Source: an uncultured Ellagibacter sp. (GTDB taxonomy: Bacteria > Actinomycetota > Coriobacteriia > Coriobacteriales > Eggerthellaceae). Taken from it: a stretch of 64,000 nucleotides of DNA. The notes below the pieces were generated by a model. It was not told where the DNA came from, made no database searches, and saw nothing but the letters and a program-made list of their open reading frames with translations. Shown piece after piece: positions 53,461 to 62,986 of the stretch. The stretch's first letter is position 1. Every line of letters starts with the position of its first letter. Where the stretch lies: positions 1-64,000 of the forward strand of contig NZ_CAKTTZ010000004.1 of assembly GCF_934617235.1 (NCBI RefSeq). The letters are read 5' to 3'. A program made the translations under genes and the position numbers.

Positions 53461-55773
53461 CTACTCTTTCCTCTTCGACCCTCTGCCACGTTGCCTCCTA
53501 CCAGGGGATTCCTTCCGATTACCCCTGTCGGTGGGCGAATGGGGAACCTCGCTCTTGCCACCGCCTGGATGGGAATTCCCGCTCGTGCCACGAGGCGAGC
53601 GGCGGGCCTCATCCTTACCGCCAGTCGGGCGGGCTGGCCTGTCCTTCCCGCTGTTCGAGCGAGACGACTTCCCCTTGCGACCAAACACGTTGCCCGAAGT
53701 GCCCTCTGCGTGGGGGTTCCCCTTCGGCGTGCCTTTCCCCATTGACGCACTCTTCCCCTTCGATGGCACACCGCGGGATCCCTCCGGACGCACGAGGCAT
53801 TTCGCGTCGAAGCCGATGAGGTCCTCCCGGCCAGCGCGGCGCAAGGCCTCGCGCACCAGGTCGCGATTCTTCGGGTCGCGGTATTGGATGAGCGCGCGCT
53901 GCAATGCCTTCTCGTGCGGATTCTTCGGTACGTAGACCGGTTCCATCGTGCGCGGGTCGAGCCCCGTGAAGTACATCACCGTGGCAAGGCTTCCGGGCGT
54001 CGGGTAGAAATCCGACACCTGCTCGGGGTTAAAGCCCATGTCCCGCACGAATTCGGCCAGTTCAACGGCCTCTTTCATGGTCGATCCCGGATGCGAGGAC
54101 ATAAGGTAGGGAACGATGAACTGTTTCTTGCCCGCGCGGGCGTTCTCCTCTTCGAACAGCGAAACGAAGCGCTCGTATATCTCGTGGGAGGGCTTGCCCA
54201 TGCACGACAGGACGCCGCGAGAGACATGCTCGGGCGCAACGCGAAGCTGTCCGCTCACGTGATGTTCGGCCAGCTCGCGCACGAATTCCCGCCCATGCTT
54301 CTCGTCGAGCATCACGTAGTCGAAGCGGATGCCCGAGCGAACGAACACCTTCTTTACGCCGGGAACCTCGCGCAGCTCGCGCAAGAGGCGAATGTAGTCG
54401 GAATGGTCGGCAATGAGCTTCCGACATGGTTCGGGAGCTAAGCAGCGCCTCCCCTGGCAAGCGCCATGGTCCATCTGCTTGCGGCAAGCGGGCGCGCGAA
54501 AGTTCGCCGTCGGACCGCCAACATCGTGGATATAGCCTTTGAAGTCGGCGTCGCGCGTCATCTCCTCGGCCTCCGCGACAAGCGAGGCACGGCTGCGCAC
54601 CTGCACGACGCGCCCCTGATGGAACGTGAGCGCGCAGAAGGCGCATTCGCCGAAGCACCCGCGGTTGCTCGCAAGCGAGAACTTCACTTCCTTGATAGCG
54701 GGAACCCCGCCCGCGGCATCGTAGTCGGGATGCGCGGCGCGGACGAACGGCAGGCGGTAGACCGCATCGAGCTCGGCGGTCGAAAGCGGGGCGGCTGGCG
54801 GGTTCTGTACGACGAACTCATGCTCGCCATAAGGTTCGACCAGGCGTTTTCCCGTCACGTGGTCGCTGTTGGCATACTGCACGGCGAAGCTTTCCGCATA
54901 GGCGCGCGGGTTGGCGCGCATCGCGCTGTAAGCGGGAAGCAGCTCGTAGTCGTAGACATGCTCAAGCGAGCGCGTGCGAAACACCGTGCCGTCGATAAAG
55001 GTTAGGTCGCTTACCGAAAGCCCCGAATTCAACGCGTCGGCAATCTCCACGATGGAGTGCTCCCCCATCCCATACGACACGAGATCGGCGTTCGAATCGA
55101 GCAGAATCGACCGCTTCAGGGAATCGGACCAGTAATCGTAGTGGGCAAAGCGGCGCAGGCTCGCCTCGATGCCTCCGATGATGATGGGAACGTCCTTGAA
55201 CACGCGTCTGATCAGGTTCGAGTACACCACAACCGCGTGGTCGGGACGCAGCCCGCCCTCACCCCCTGGGGAAAAGGCATCCGAATGGCGGCGCTTTTTG
55301 GCGACCGTATAGTGATTCACCATGGAGTCCATGTTCCCCGAGCTCACGAGGAACCCCAGTCGCGGGCGCCCGAGCGCAGCGATGCTTTCCGGATCGCGCC
55401 AATCGGGCTGGGCGATGATGCCGACTTTGTAGTGGTTCGCCTCGAGAAGGCGGCAGATGATAGCCGCGCCGAACGACGAGTGGTCAACGTACGCATCGCC
55501 CGACACGTACACGAAGTCGCACTCGTCCCAACCGCGCTCGCGCATGTCATCGCGACTTACGGGAAGAAACCGTGCACGATAGGCGTGCGCCTGCTCCTTC
55601 GCCTGCTCCTTCGCATCTTCAGCCGCACGCGCACGACCCTCCGCACGCTTCTTCGCATCCTCGTTCGCACGCTCCCGCCCCTTCGGACGCGGCTGCGCTT
55701 GCCCCTTCGCGCGCGGCGACCCATGACCCTTCGCCCGCGCAGCGTTCCCGCGGTTCGCCGAGCGATTCGTCAT
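53461..55773 (-). CDS. ygiQ: YgiQ-family radical SAM protein
   Basis: 770 residues with the radical SAM cluster motif CFGECAFC, the YgiQ N-terminal domain (GDAYVDHSSFGAAII, IIIGGIEASLRRFAHYDYW) and PEHVSRGVLSCMGKPS. The C-terminal 100 residues are Gly/Lys/Ser-rich and low in complexity, as is an Ala/Glu/Lys stretch before residue 45. The family's exact reaction is not established. It overlaps the kinase gene stop by 4 bases. Confidence 0.88.
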   Translation of the reverse strand: MTNRSANRGNAARAKGHGSPRAKGQAQPRPKGRERANEDAKKRAEGRARAAEDAKEQAKEQAHAYRARFLPVSRDDMRERGWDECDFVYVSGDAYVDHSSFGAAIICRLLEANHYKVGIIAQPDWRDPESIAALGRPRLGFLVSSGNMDSMVNHYTVAKKRRHSDAFSPGGEGGLRPDHAVVVYSNLIRRVFKDVPIIIGGIEASLRRFAHYDYWSDSLKRSILLDSNADLVSYGMGEHSIVEIADALNSGLSVSDLTFIDGTVFRTRSLEHVYDYELLPAYSAMRANPRAYAESFAVQYANSDHVTGKRLVEPYGEHEFVVQNPPAAPLSTAELDAVYRLPFVRAAHPDYDAAGGVPAIKEVKFSLASNRGCFGECAFCALTFHQGRVVQVRSRASLVAEAEEMTRDADFKGYIHDVGGPTANFRAPACRKQMDHGACQGRRCLAPEPCRKLIADHSDYIRLLRELREVPGVKKVFVRSGIRFDYVMLDEKHGREFVRELAEHHVSGQLRVAPEHVSRGVLSCMGKPSHEIYERFVSLFEEENARAGKKQFIVPYLMSSHPGSTMKEAVELAEFVRDMGFNPEQVSDFYPTPGSLATVMYFTGLDPRTMEPVYVPKNPHEKALQRALIQYRDPKNRDLVREALRRAGREDLIGFDAKCLVRPEGSRGVPSKGKSASMGKGTPKGNPHAEGTSGNVFGRKGKSSRSNSGKDRPARPTGGKDEARRSPRGTSGNSHPGGGKSEVPHSPTDRGNRKESPGRRQRGRGSKRKE

Positions 55774-56714
55774 GAGCGCACGTTCCTAGCCTGAGCAGGG
55801 ACGACAACGCGCAGAGCGCGAGGGACAATCGAGATATGGTACGAATCGGCCACAAGCGCCTCCCCATCGATCTGCACGGGAAGCGGCGCGTCGAAGCGAA
55901 GGTCGATCGAGGATGCGCGCTGGAACTCGATCTGCTTGAAGCGCGTATGATGGGCATCTTTCGCCATAAGGAAGATGAAGGTGCCGGAAAGCCTCGTCAG
56001 CGGCGGGTGTGCGATGCAGATGTCGAACAGACCGTCGTCGGGGGCGGCGTCGGGGCAGATGCGGAATCCGCCGCCGTAAGTCGGCCCGATTTGGACCGCG
56101 AAAAGATACGACTCGCCGCAGACAGGTTCGCCACCGTCGAACGAAGCGGTATAACGACGCAGATCCATATGATGGAGCAGCTGATCGATGCCCGATTGCA
56201 GATAAAGCATCGTGCCGGTCTTGCCCGTTCGTGCACGACGCTCGACGGTATCGAGCGCAATCGCCGCATCCAAGCCGAACGATAGCGTCTCCAGGAACCA
56301 CCGATCGTTGCATTTCCCCACGTCATGCGCGCGCAGTTCGCCGTCGCACAACTGCAGGACCGCCATGGAAAGATCGGTGGACATACCGAGCGTGCGCGCA
56401 TAGTCGTTGCCCGAGCCGACGGGCAGAAGCGCGAATGCGGGCCGCTCGCTTGCCGGAATCTCCATGAGCCCGCAGGCGACCTCGTTCGCGATACCGTCAC
56501 CGCCGAGCGCGCAAACGCAGTCGAACCCGCGCAACGCGGCACGGGCGGCGATATCGCTCGCCTGACCAGGACGCTCGGTGAACTCAAGCGCGAAGGCGTC
56601 TTCCCCTAACGCTGACGCAAACAAGGCGCGCGCCCGATAAGCGCACGCCTTGCCTTCACCGTTTTGGGCAACGGGGTTCGCGATGATAAGCAGTTTTCGA
56701 AAGCAATGTGACAT
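55770..56714 (-). CDS. Lipid (diacylglycerol) kinase, YegS/BmrU family
   Basis: 314 residues with IANPVAQNGEG, the GGDGIANEVACGL catalytic loop, LPVGSGNDYART, and the C-terminal IDGEAL. Likely phosphorylates diacylglycerol or a related lipid at the inner membrane face. The ATG at 56714 has a consensus TATAAT 7 bases upstream and no Shine-Dalgarno, so leaderless translation is likely. Its stop overlaps the YgiQ start (ATGA). Confidence 0.9.
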   Translation of the reverse strand: MSHCFRKLLIIANPVAQNGEGKACAYRARALFASALGEDAFALEFTERPGQASDIAARAALRGFDCVCALGGDGIANEVACGLMEIPASERPAFALLPVGSGNDYARTLGMSTDLSMAVLQLCDGELRAHDVGKCNDRWFLETLSFGLDAAIALDTVERRARTGKTGTMLYLQSGIDQLLHHMDLRRYTASFDGGEPVCGESYLFAVQIGPTYGGGFRICPDAAPDDGLFDICIAHPPLTRLSGTFIFLMAKDAHHTRFKQIEFQRASSIDLRFDAPLPVQIDGEALVADSYHISIVPRALRVVVPAQARNVRS

Positions 56715-56721
56715 GCCCCGT

Positions 56722-56727
56722 ATTATA
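56722..56727 (-). promoter_or_regulatory. -10 box of a probable leaderless transcript (kinase-ygiQ operon)
   Basis: TATAAT on the minus strand ends 7 bases before the ATG at 56714, which leaves no room for a leader. No clear -35. Confidence 0.55.
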
Positions 56728-56758
56728 CGACATGCCCCGCCCTCATTCGCCACATCGC

Positions 56759-57997
56759 CTAAGGTTTGGCGACCAGCAGAGCGTTCTCCAGATAAATCAA
56801 CTGCCCGTAATTCAGGGTAACCGTTACCTTCTGAGTGAACGTTTTCACGGCCGTGCTCTCGGGCGCGAGAAGCTCGCTCGGAAGGGTCGCCACTCCGTAT
56901 TTCGCCGGACCCGAGGTCGCATCGGCCATCGGGATGATGTCATACGTTCCTGAGGCAAGATCGTAGCCGACATCGTACATGCCCCAACCACTGATCTCAC
57001 TCGCCGGCGAGCTGCGGTGATAAGGCACGGCAACGGCACCAGTGATACCAACCTTCATACCCGGCTCAAGCTTCATATACCCGCGATAGCCGAAATACGC
57101 GGCGTAAAGCGGTGCGTCGTCCACGTCCGCGCCCGCGTGGTACACCTCGATGTAGCCGGGATAGTAACCGTCAGCGCTATCAAGGGCAAACCAGCCGGTG
57201 GGAATATTCACGCCAGCGATATAGGCACCCTGCCCGAAGCGCGGAACCGCCATCTCGTTGAGCACGTCGCGATCAAGCACGGAGACCATCTTCGCGAACA
57301 TCGAGCGATCGGCAGTGTCCTGCGGCTTGATGAGACGCACAACCGAACCGCCCCAATACATCTCCACACCGGTGATGATCTGGTTGTTCAGGCACCATGC
57401 GACCTCGTTTCGCGCCCATTCGCTCACTTCGTAATTGTCGGGCATCTGCGCAAACAGGTAGCCGTGAGTCGTCGTGGAAATGCCCGCATGGATCCTGGCG
57501 AAATTCGCGAGCATCTTGCAGAGCTCTTCGCGCGTGACGCTTTGGTACGGGCGGAACGTGCCGTCACCGTAGCCCTGAACGATTCCCGTCTTGCTCGCCC
57601 AGCTCAGCGGCACCGTGAAGAACTCATCGGGCGGAACGTCGGTGAAGCTGTAGCCGTACTCCTCGGGCGAGCCCGCGATGCGCCACAGCACCGTGACCAC
57701 CTGCCCGCGCGTCACCGGATCGTAGGGCCCGAACATGCCGGATTCATCGTAGCCGCGCATAAGCCCATGTTGAAGCGCGTATCCCAAGATATTGTCGGTC
57801 GCAAACCATTCGCCTGGATCAACGTCGCTGAAACCGTAGTTGGGATAATGTTCGGTTGCAAACGATTGCGTCTCGATAGCGCCCGCCGAATCGCTCGGCG
57901 CAGACTCGCCTCCCTGCCCCAGCGCGAATGCGGCAGCAGGAACAAGCCCAATCGCGAGCAAGCAGGCAAGCATGATTCCAAATAGACGTCGTCTCAT
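56759..57997 (-). CDS. Secreted SLH-domain protein
   Basis: 412 residues. Signal peptide (FGIMLACLLAIGLVPAAAFA) and three SLH repeats in the N-terminal half: YGFSDVDPGEWFATDNI, GPYDPVTRGQVVTVLWRIAG, and RPYQSVTREELCKML. The C-terminal 170 residues (GAYIAGVNIPTGWFALDSADG onward) look like beta-rich repeats related to wall-anchored Ig-like folds. The C-terminal part is unrecognised. GAGGAGGAGCC precedes the ATG. It would attach to pyruvylated wall polymer. Confidence 0.87.
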   Translation of the reverse strand: MRRRLFGIMLACLLAIGLVPAAAFALGQGGESAPSDSAGAIETQSFATEHYPNYGFSDVDPGEWFATDNILGYALQHGLMRGYDESGMFGPYDPVTRGQVVTVLWRIAGSPEEYGYSFTDVPPDEFFTVPLSWASKTGIVQGYGDGTFRPYQSVTREELCKMLANFARIHAGISTTTHGYLFAQMPDNYEVSEWARNEVAWCLNNQIITGVEMYWGGSVVRLIKPQDTADRSMFAKMVSVLDRDVLNEMAVPRFGQGAYIAGVNIPTGWFALDSADGYYPGYIEVYHAGADVDDAPLYAAYFGYRGYMKLEPGMKVGITGAVAVPYHRSSPASEISGWGMYDVGYDLASGTYDIIPMADATSGPAKYGVATLPSELLAPESTAVKTFTQKVTVTLNYGQLIYLENALLVAKP

Positions 57998-58108
57998 GGC
58001 TCCTCCTCAAGGTCGGAAAATCCACGCGGCGTTCACCGCATCACATCAAGTATACGGGGCGCGCGAAGTCGACCCAAGGTACGCCCGCACGATTGGGACA
58101 ACGGAGCC

Positions 58109-58151
58109 AAAGAAAAGCGCTCCGCTGAACCTTACGTCCAACGGAGCGCTT
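58109..58151 (-). terminator. Terminator after trigger factor
   Basis: AAGCGCTCCG (58115-58124) and CGGAGCGCTT (58142-58151) form a 10-bp stem; TTTTCTTT follows on the minus strand. Confidence 0.88.
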
Positions 58152-58218
58152 GCTGTGTGCGGGAAATGGCCCTTCAAGCTTCAAGCAAGGCCTTGACCCA
58201 TCATGTTCGGAGAGGCAG

Positions 58219-59562
58219 CTATTCCGCGGCGTCTGCCTCGGCGGCGTCGTCGGCTTCTGCCCCGGCGTCTTCCCCTGCGATTCTGATGTTCGCATGCTCG
58301 AGCAGCCAGTTGTTCGCCTTCAGGCGCTCGGCAGCCTCGCGCAGCATGAAGCTGCGGCCGGTCTGCTCGAGGCGCTGACGCAGCATCTTGGGGTTCACCT
58401 GCGGGTTCATAGCACGGCAGGCAGCGTTGATGTCGTCATCGTTCAGCACGAGGTGCTCGTGGCGGAACAGCGCGTCGAGAGCGAAGCCCTGCACGAGCAG
58501 CTCGCGGATCTGCATCATCATCATCATGCCGAACTGCTGCTGGCCACCCTGCTCCTCGATGAAGGCTTCGAGGGTCTTGCCCTGCTGCTGGGCGGTCTGG
58601 CGCACGTTGTTCATCAACTGCTCGCGCATGGCCTCGTAGACCTCGTCGGCGATGCTGCCCTGGAAGCGGCGGGCGAGCTCGCTCGCGGCGAGCTGGCGGT
58701 TGTAGTCGTCGTACTGCTCGCGGCCCTGCTTCTCAAGGCTCTCGCGAATGCTGTTGCGGAAATCGTCGGCCGACTTGTACATCGGCATGTACTTCGTCAC
58801 CCACTCGTCGGTGATCGCGGGGATGACCTTCTTCTGGATCTCGAGCACGGTGGCACGGCAATCGACCTTCTGGGTGCACTCGTTGCCGCTGTCGTCAAGG
58901 CTCGGGCCTTCGAAGGTGAATTCCTTCGTCTCGCCGACGTTCATGCCGATGATGTTCTCATCGAAGCCGTCGGGCATGTAGCCGGCGCCCGTGGTGTAGG
59001 TGCGGCCCTCAGTGGTCAGGCCCGGCATGGGCTTGCCGTCCTCGGAGCACTCGAGCTTCACCTTCACGCTGTCGCCCTTCGCAACCGGATGCGGGTCGTC
59101 GGCAACGTATTCGGCGTAATGTTCAGCCGTCTCGTCCATATGGCGCTGAACCTCTTCCTCACTCACCGCGAAAGGCTGCACCGTGATGGAAACGGGCTCG
59201 TAGGACGAGAGCTCGTAGTTGGGCTTCGGAAGCACGACAACGGTGAAGGCGAACTCGCGATCGCGGGCAATCGAGCGGTCGTGCTCGGCCTTCGGCGGAT
59301 AGGCGGGCGTGAGATTCTTCTTGTCGATCGCGTAGGGAACAAGGGCCTCAACCGCTTGATCCTGCACGATGGCATCGAGGTTCTTGATGCCCATCTGCTC
59401 TTCGGCAACCTGTGCAACCGTCTTGTCCTTTTCCGGGCGCAGACCCATCTGCTGGGCAAACTGGATATAGGCGCTCTGAAGCGCATCGTTCACTTCGACA
59501 GATGTGGCGACGCACTCGAGGCGCAGCTTTCCGTCATCGAGCTTTCGCTGAGTAACCTTCAT
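58219..59562 (-). CDS. tig: Trigger factor (peptidyl-prolyl isomerase chaperone)
   Basis: 447 residues, the usual size. Ribosome-bound chaperone for nascent chains. The N-terminal domain (KVTQRKLDDGKLRLE) and the PPIase insert (GDSVKVKLECSEDGKPMPG, IGMNVGETKEF) are clear, and a long helical C-terminal chaperone domain follows with an Ala/Asp/Glu tail. The signature GFRxGKxP loop is not obvious in the N-terminus (YIQFAQQMGLRPEKDKT instead), so ribosome binding may be altered. The ATG at 59562 follows GAAAGGGG. Confidence 0.93.
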   Translation of the reverse strand: MKVTQRKLDDGKLRLECVATSVEVNDALQSAYIQFAQQMGLRPEKDKTVAQVAEEQMGIKNLDAIVQDQAVEALVPYAIDKKNLTPAYPPKAEHDRSIARDREFAFTVVVLPKPNYELSSYEPVSITVQPFAVSEEEVQRHMDETAEHYAEYVADDPHPVAKGDSVKVKLECSEDGKPMPGLTTEGRTYTTGAGYMPDGFDENIIGMNVGETKEFTFEGPSLDDSGNECTQKVDCRATVLEIQKKVIPAITDEWVTKYMPMYKSADDFRNSIRESLEKQGREQYDDYNRQLAASELARRFQGSIADEVYEAMREQLMNNVRQTAQQQGKTLEAFIEEQGGQQQFGMMMMMQIRELLVQGFALDALFRHEHLVLNDDDINAACRAMNPQVNPKMLRQRLEQTGRSFMLREAAERLKANNWLLEHANIRIAGEDAGAEADDAAEADAAE

Positions 59563-59707
59563 TGAATATGTTCCCCTTTCAAATGAGTAATAACTCCAAC
59601 TCGTTTGTAGAAATTGTAGCGCAACTTGCGCGATATGCATCCTGCAGGACGTATGAAAGGAGCGTAATGCCCCATCAGCTTCGGCATTTCGTCGTGCAAA
59701 TAGGTAC

Positions 59708-62700
59708 CTACTCGTTCGATTTCAGGCTTTCGACCATATCGATTCGGCGCAGCTTCGGGCGCATGGCAAGCGTCACGATCACCGAGAACACCATGGTGAG
59801 CGCAAACGCGATGATGAAGCTCAGGGCGTGGATATCGCGGCCGAACATGACTTGGTCCACCTCGGCCGTCACGACGACGAAGCCCTCCATCACGATGCCG
59901 AGCAGAAGCCCCACAAGCGCACCGATCACGGCGAGCAGAAGCGTTTCGCGATAGATATAGGCATCGACCTCGCGCGGGGTGAAGCCGAGCACCTTTAAGG
60001 TGGCGATCTCGCGCACGCGTTCGGTGATGTTGATGTTCGTCAGGTTGTAGAGCACGACGAAGGCGAGCAGGGCCGCCGCGATCACGAGGACCACGACCAC
60101 GCTGTCGACGCTTTTGAGCATGGTTCGGTAACTATCGATTGTCTCGTCATTGTAGGTGACCGTCTTCACGCCGCCCGTTGCAAGTAGGTCGTCGGAGAGC
60201 ACCTCACGCGCACCCTCGTCTTCCACCTCGTTCGCGTAAAGCGTCGAGAAAACGGGCTCCTCGCCCATCACCCGCTCATAGAGCGCGGGGGTGAAATATA
60301 CGTAGTGCCCGACGTAGTTCTCCATGATGCCTGCCACGGTGACCTCGCGCCCCTCGCCTGTCACGTCGCCCACGGCGTCCTCGTCGAAGACGGAAAACGT
60401 GCTGCCAACCTCGAGGGAAAGCTCCGTCGCAAGCTTTTCGCTCACGAGCACGCCGTCGTCGGAAAGCGCAAGGGGCTCGTGCTTCTCGCGCGTGCGCATC
60501 GTGACGAAGCGGGAGAAGTCATCGGGATGCTCGGGCACAACGATGTCGATGCGATGCTGGCTCACGTCGGCGCCCTCGTCGCCAGAGGTCGACTGCGCCT
60601 GCTTGTTTGCGGTGGCAAGCCAGGCGTATTCCCCTGAGGCGTCTTCTTCAACTCGCTGTTCCACCTGGTCTTTCTCGTCGTCCGTGCAATCGGAGTCCAT
60701 GCGAACGATGGTGTTATAGTGGTACAGCTCGCCGAATTGCTTGTCGATGATGTCGTTGATAGCGTTTTGCAGCCCGAGACCCGTGAGCAGAAGAGCCGTG
60801 CAGCCGGCGATGCCCACGATTGCCATGATGAAGCGTCGCTTGTAGCGGAAGAGGTTGCGCGACGTCACCTTCCAGGAGAACGAAAGGCGGCGCCACACGG
60901 GGCGGATGCGCTCGAGCAGGATACGCTTGCCCGCCTTCGGGGCGCGCGGAAGCATGAGGAATGCAGGGCGTTCGCGCAGCGTCGAAGCGGCGGCGAACCA
61001 GGTCGCAATCACGGTGATGCCCACACCGAGTCCCGCAGCGGCCGCCGTCATGGCCGGGTCAACTGGGCAGGGGCGACACGGAACGGCATAGATGATCGCG
61101 TAGGCGCCCATGATGAACCAGGGCAAAAACTTCGAGAGCGCAACGATGCCGATGATCGCGCCCACGCCGCTCGCCACGATGGCGTAGATGAGATATTTCG
61201 AGGTGATGCGGGCCTTGCTGTAGCCGAGCGCCTTATACGTGCCGATGAGCACGCGCTCCTCCTCCACCATACGCGTCATGGTGGTAAGCGAGACCAAGGC
61301 AGCTACCAGGAAGAATAAAAACGGGAAGACTTGCGCGATCTGATCGATGCGGCCCGCATCCGACTTGAAGCTCTCGGCGCCGATGTTCTTCGTGAGGTCG
61401 AGCACGTACACCTCGCCCTCGGTATCCACGATCGCATCCACGTCGGCCTGGGCATCAGCGAGCTTCGCCTCCGCGTCGGCGAACTGTTCCTCAGCGTCCG
61501 CGCGCTGAGTGGACAGCTCGCTTGCACCGTCTTCGTATTGTGCAAGGCCATCGGCGTATTCGGCCTTGCCCGACTCGAGCTGCCGACGCCCCGATTCCAA
61601 CTGGGAGCGACCGCTGTCGATCGTCGCCTGCGAGCTTGCAAGCTCGCCTTCGGCGGCGTCCATGCTCGCTTGCGCCTGTGCACGCTGAACCTCGAGCTGG
61701 GCGCGACCCTGGGCGATTTGCTCGGGAACGCCCGCAGTCTGCGCATCGATCTGCGCGATAGCCGCCTCAAGCTGCGCCGCTACGTCATGCGCGCCCGCAG
61801 CCTGAGCCTGCGCGAGCTGCTCAGCGAGCTGGGCACGCTGGGCCATGGCGGCGTCGTAGCTCGCCTGCGCGGCATCGAGCTGGGCCTCGGCAGCCGCGAA
61901 CTGCTCTTCGGCGGCAGCACGCTGGGCCTCGAGTTCAGCCCGCCCGCTATCGATTTGCGCCTGGCCGCTCGCAAGCTCGCGAGCGCTCGACTCGATGGTT
62001 GCCTGAGAGCTCGCAAGCTTCGTGGCCGCCTCGTCAAGCTTCGCCATCGCGTCGTCAAGTTCCGCCTGCGCATCATCGAGCTTTTGAAGTGCATCGGCGC
62101 GCTCGGCCTCGAATTCGGCACGACTGTCATCAAGTTCCGCCTGCGCATCAGCGCGAATGCCATCGAGGCGCGAGGCAAGAAGGTCATCAGAGATGCCATT
62201 GATGCGGCCCGCCGTTTCGTCGACGAGGGATTGGTAGTCATCTGTTGCCCAGCGCTTTTCCCGAGCGCCACTGACGGTGACAAAGGCCTCGGTGTAGGGA
62301 AAGTCCTCCGCAAAAGCACTCTCGGGAACATAAGCGAAAGTCGCGAGCTGACCCGACCCGAGCGAGGTCGATCCTACAGTTGTCGAGCAGGTGTAATACG
62401 AAGAGCGAACGAACCCCGAAACGGTGAACTCGTGCACCGCGAAAGTGTCGTCCAGATCCAAGGTCCCTTCCGAAAGCAGAACCTTGTCTCCGACGCTCAC
62501 CTCAGTTGACCACACCGTGTCAGCGGAAAGCAGGCACTCCTCGTTCGATTCGGGCCAGGAGCCTTCGACCAGGATGGGTCGGTTAATATAGTTCGGGTCC
62601 TCAGATTCAACGGTCAGCCCGTCGTCGCATTCGCTTGCACGCGCCGCATCGACATCGAGGGAATGGATGCGCGTCGTGTACTGCACGCCGTCGATCTGCG

Positions 62701-62983
62701 CGATGACGTCCGACTCGTAGGCCGGCATGACACCGCTTACGCCTTCAACCTGGGAGATCTCGTCGATCTGATCGTCGGTGAACCCGAGCGTGGAAACAAC
62801 GCGCAAATCGCACAGGTTTGTCGCGTCGTAGTGCGTGTCGCCCGCAAGACGCATGTCGGGGCCGGTGAGGCGCAAGCCCGCATAAAAGCCGCACCCAAGC
62901 GCCGCGATGATGGCAATAGCGAGGAAGCGCCCAAGCGAATGGGTGATCGACCGCATTACCTCTTTGCGGAATGCCCCTGCCAT
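59708..62983 (-). CDS. MacB/FtsX-type ABC permease with large periplasmic-type coiled coil
   Basis: 1,091 residues. One N-terminal membrane segment, an extracytoplasmic domain (about 40-280), then a 270-residue Ala/Gln/Asp/Glu coiled coil (about 285-550), and FtsX-domain segments near 590-700 and at the C-terminus (IAALLAFVVLYNLTNINITERVREIATLKVLG). FtsX/MacB-type permeases usually transmit ATPase action across the membrane, not bulk transport. Three bases separate it from the ATPase stop. Confidence 0.9.
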   Translation of the reverse strand: MAGAFRKEVMRSITHSLGRFLAIAIIAALGCGFYAGLRLTGPDMRLAGDTHYDATNLCDLRVVSTLGFTDDQIDEISQVEGVSGVMPAYESDVIAQIDGVQYTTRIHSLDVDAARASECDDGLTVESEDPNYINRPILVEGSWPESNEECLLSADTVWSTEVSVGDKVLLSEGTLDLDDTFAVHEFTVSGFVRSSYYTCSTTVGSTSLGSGQLATFAYVPESAFAEDFPYTEAFVTVSGAREKRWATDDYQSLVDETAGRINGISDDLLASRLDGIRADAQAELDDSRAEFEAERADALQKLDDAQAELDDAMAKLDEAATKLASSQATIESSARELASGQAQIDSGRAELEAQRAAAEEQFAAAEAQLDAAQASYDAAMAQRAQLAEQLAQAQAAGAHDVAAQLEAAIAQIDAQTAGVPEQIAQGRAQLEVQRAQAQASMDAAEGELASSQATIDSGRSQLESGRRQLESGKAEYADGLAQYEDGASELSTQRADAEEQFADAEAKLADAQADVDAIVDTEGEVYVLDLTKNIGAESFKSDAGRIDQIAQVFPFLFFLVAALVSLTTMTRMVEEERVLIGTYKALGYSKARITSKYLIYAIVASGVGAIIGIVALSKFLPWFIMGAYAIIYAVPCRPCPVDPAMTAAAAGLGVGITVIATWFAAASTLRERPAFLMLPRAPKAGKRILLERIRPVWRRLSFSWKVTSRNLFRYKRRFIMAIVGIAGCTALLLTGLGLQNAINDIIDKQFGELYHYNTIVRMDSDCTDDEKDQVEQRVEEDASGEYAWLATANKQAQSTSGDEGADVSQHRIDIVVPEHPDDFSRFVTMRTREKHEPLALSDDGVLVSEKLATELSLEVGSTFSVFDEDAVGDVTGEGREVTVAGIMENYVGHYVYFTPALYERVMGEEPVFSTLYANEVEDEGAREVLSDDLLATGGVKTVTYNDETIDSYRTMLKSVDSVVVVLVIAAALLAFVVLYNLTNINITERVREIATLKVLGFTPREVDAYIYRETLLLAVIGALVGLLLGIVMEGFVVVTAEVDQVMFGRDIHALSFIIAFALTMVFSVIVTLAMRPKLRRIDMVESLKSNE

Positions 62984-62986
62984 CGG

